This document shows positions 63,301 to 64,000 of a stretch of DNA of 64,000 nt, in pieces. The position numbers were made by a program, and so were the translations under genes. The notes below the pieces were generated by a model that worked only from the letters and a program-made list of their open reading frames with translations, searched no databases and was not told the origin of the DNA. The first letter of the stretch is position 1; each line of letters opens with the position of its first letter. Location of the stretch: the NCBI GenBank assembly GCA_049999725.1, contig JBNGIS010023355.1, positions 108,775 through 172,774 on the forward strand. Direction: 5' to 3'. Origin of the DNA: Haplomitrium mnioides. Taxonomy: Eukaryota > Marchantiophyta > Haplomitriopsida > Calobryales.

Positions 63301-64000
63301 ATTCAAGTCCCAATCTGTATCAAGGATTGGTACACCTATTTCGTAGCCTGCTCTCACTGTTTAGCATCATCCCATTTCATGGCATGCGTTAGGCTGGTTC
63401 GTTCTTGCTCAAGAACAAATTTTTCCTCCTTTCCTTTCTTCCAAACCTGACAATCAGCCTTCATCAACGTCTCTGTGACTTCCTCACAGCTTTTAATACC
63501 ATTTCCTTGCTTTTTCAGATTCCTCCAACATAGCTGGTCACTTTCTGCAAGTTGTTGTCCAGAAGCCTGACCAGTTCTCCATCACCTAGAGTGATCCTCA
63601 GAACATCAGGGAGGGCAGGGGTTGGATTTGCATCCACCCTGTTCGTTACCTCCCACAAATTGAAAACGGCATACCTGTACCAAATTGTTTTGCTTTGCTT
63701 ATAACTAGGTTGCACTGTGACTGTACCCAAGGAAAAACTACACTTAACTGCAACTTCATGCGAAGTGTCGCAGGAAGACATGTGTTGCAGCCAAAACTTG
63801 GAGATACTCCGTTGAAGGTTGAATCTCTAGCCCTGTCAAGGTGTCAACCCTCCAACTGCTTTTGTGGTGCTGATTTTCTTCAGCTGTAGCTACTGGCACT
63901 GCCTAGAACTTGTCCTTCAGGCCAGCATATGCAACATGCTTTGAGCCCGCATTGTCCTGTTCAACCATACTACCACACCATCCTGGTGTAGAGAATCCTG
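63301..64000 (-). pseudogene. Likely continuation of copia-2 towards integrase
   Basis: The minus-strand open stretch 63515-63781 (MSSCDTSHEVAVKCSFSLGTVTVQPSYKQSKTIWYRYAVFNLWEVTN..) has no motif I can assign with confidence. Given its place upstream of the copia RT it should be the RT/integrase linker, but I infer this from position only. Confidence 0.3.

Overview
This is nuclear DNA from a land plant. It is almost entirely transposable elements, with one recognisable host gene at 52145-55449: the first seven exons of a SEC12-like WD40 protein of the plant SEC12/PHF1 family. The plant assignment rests on that gene, on chromodomain Ty3/gypsy elements primed by initiator-Met tRNA, on a Ty1/copia element whose Gag and integrase are of plant type, and on plant-type L1 LINEs with a zinc-binding domain after the reverse transcriptase. 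I cannot name the species.

Family labels used here are my own. G1 (1-7448): three successive, decayed Ty3/gypsy chromovirus copies whose LTRs carry tandem G-box (CACGTG) repeats. G2 (7449-22713 and 35250-51415): one AT-rich chromovirus family present as about seven broken copies in both orientations, often head to head. These copies were then hit by younger insertions. A Ty1/copia element (11245-18342, minus strand, TSD TCAAC) and a solo LTR (20982-21401) sit in one plus-strand G2 copy. A 12.5 kb GC-richer Ty3/gypsy element, G3 (22719-35244, TSD CTTGG), sits in a minus-strand G2 copy. A plus-strand G2 copy (41263-46338) and a minus-strand G2 copy (46525-50214, TSD CGCAT/CACAT) both sit in another minus-strand G2 copy.

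The right-hand 12 kb is gene territory invaded by non-LTR elements. The SEC12-like gene reads cleanly through exon 7 and then runs into an antisense L1 (55766-62060). That L1 itself holds a sense L1 fragment (58709-59532, 13-bp TSD), a 194-bp repeat called R1 (7-bp TSD), a 529-bp insertion with 24-bp TSDs, and an R1-containing ~530-bp tandem duplication with an assembly gap. The 3' exons of the host gene are not visible. The window ends in a second decayed Ty1/copia element on the minus strand (62506-64000).

Nothing here forms a bacterial-style operon or defence system. The coding capacity is gag-pol modules of competing retroelements, all interrupted by stops or frameshifts except short stretches. 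The most unusual items are a hairpin-ended retroposon seen twice with long target duplications (38 bp and 529 bp long), a degenerate 36-bp in-frame repeat inside copia pol, G-box and TGACGTGGC repeat arrays in LTR promoters, a stem-loop conserved in both G3 LTRs, and an assembly gap flanked by identical sequence.
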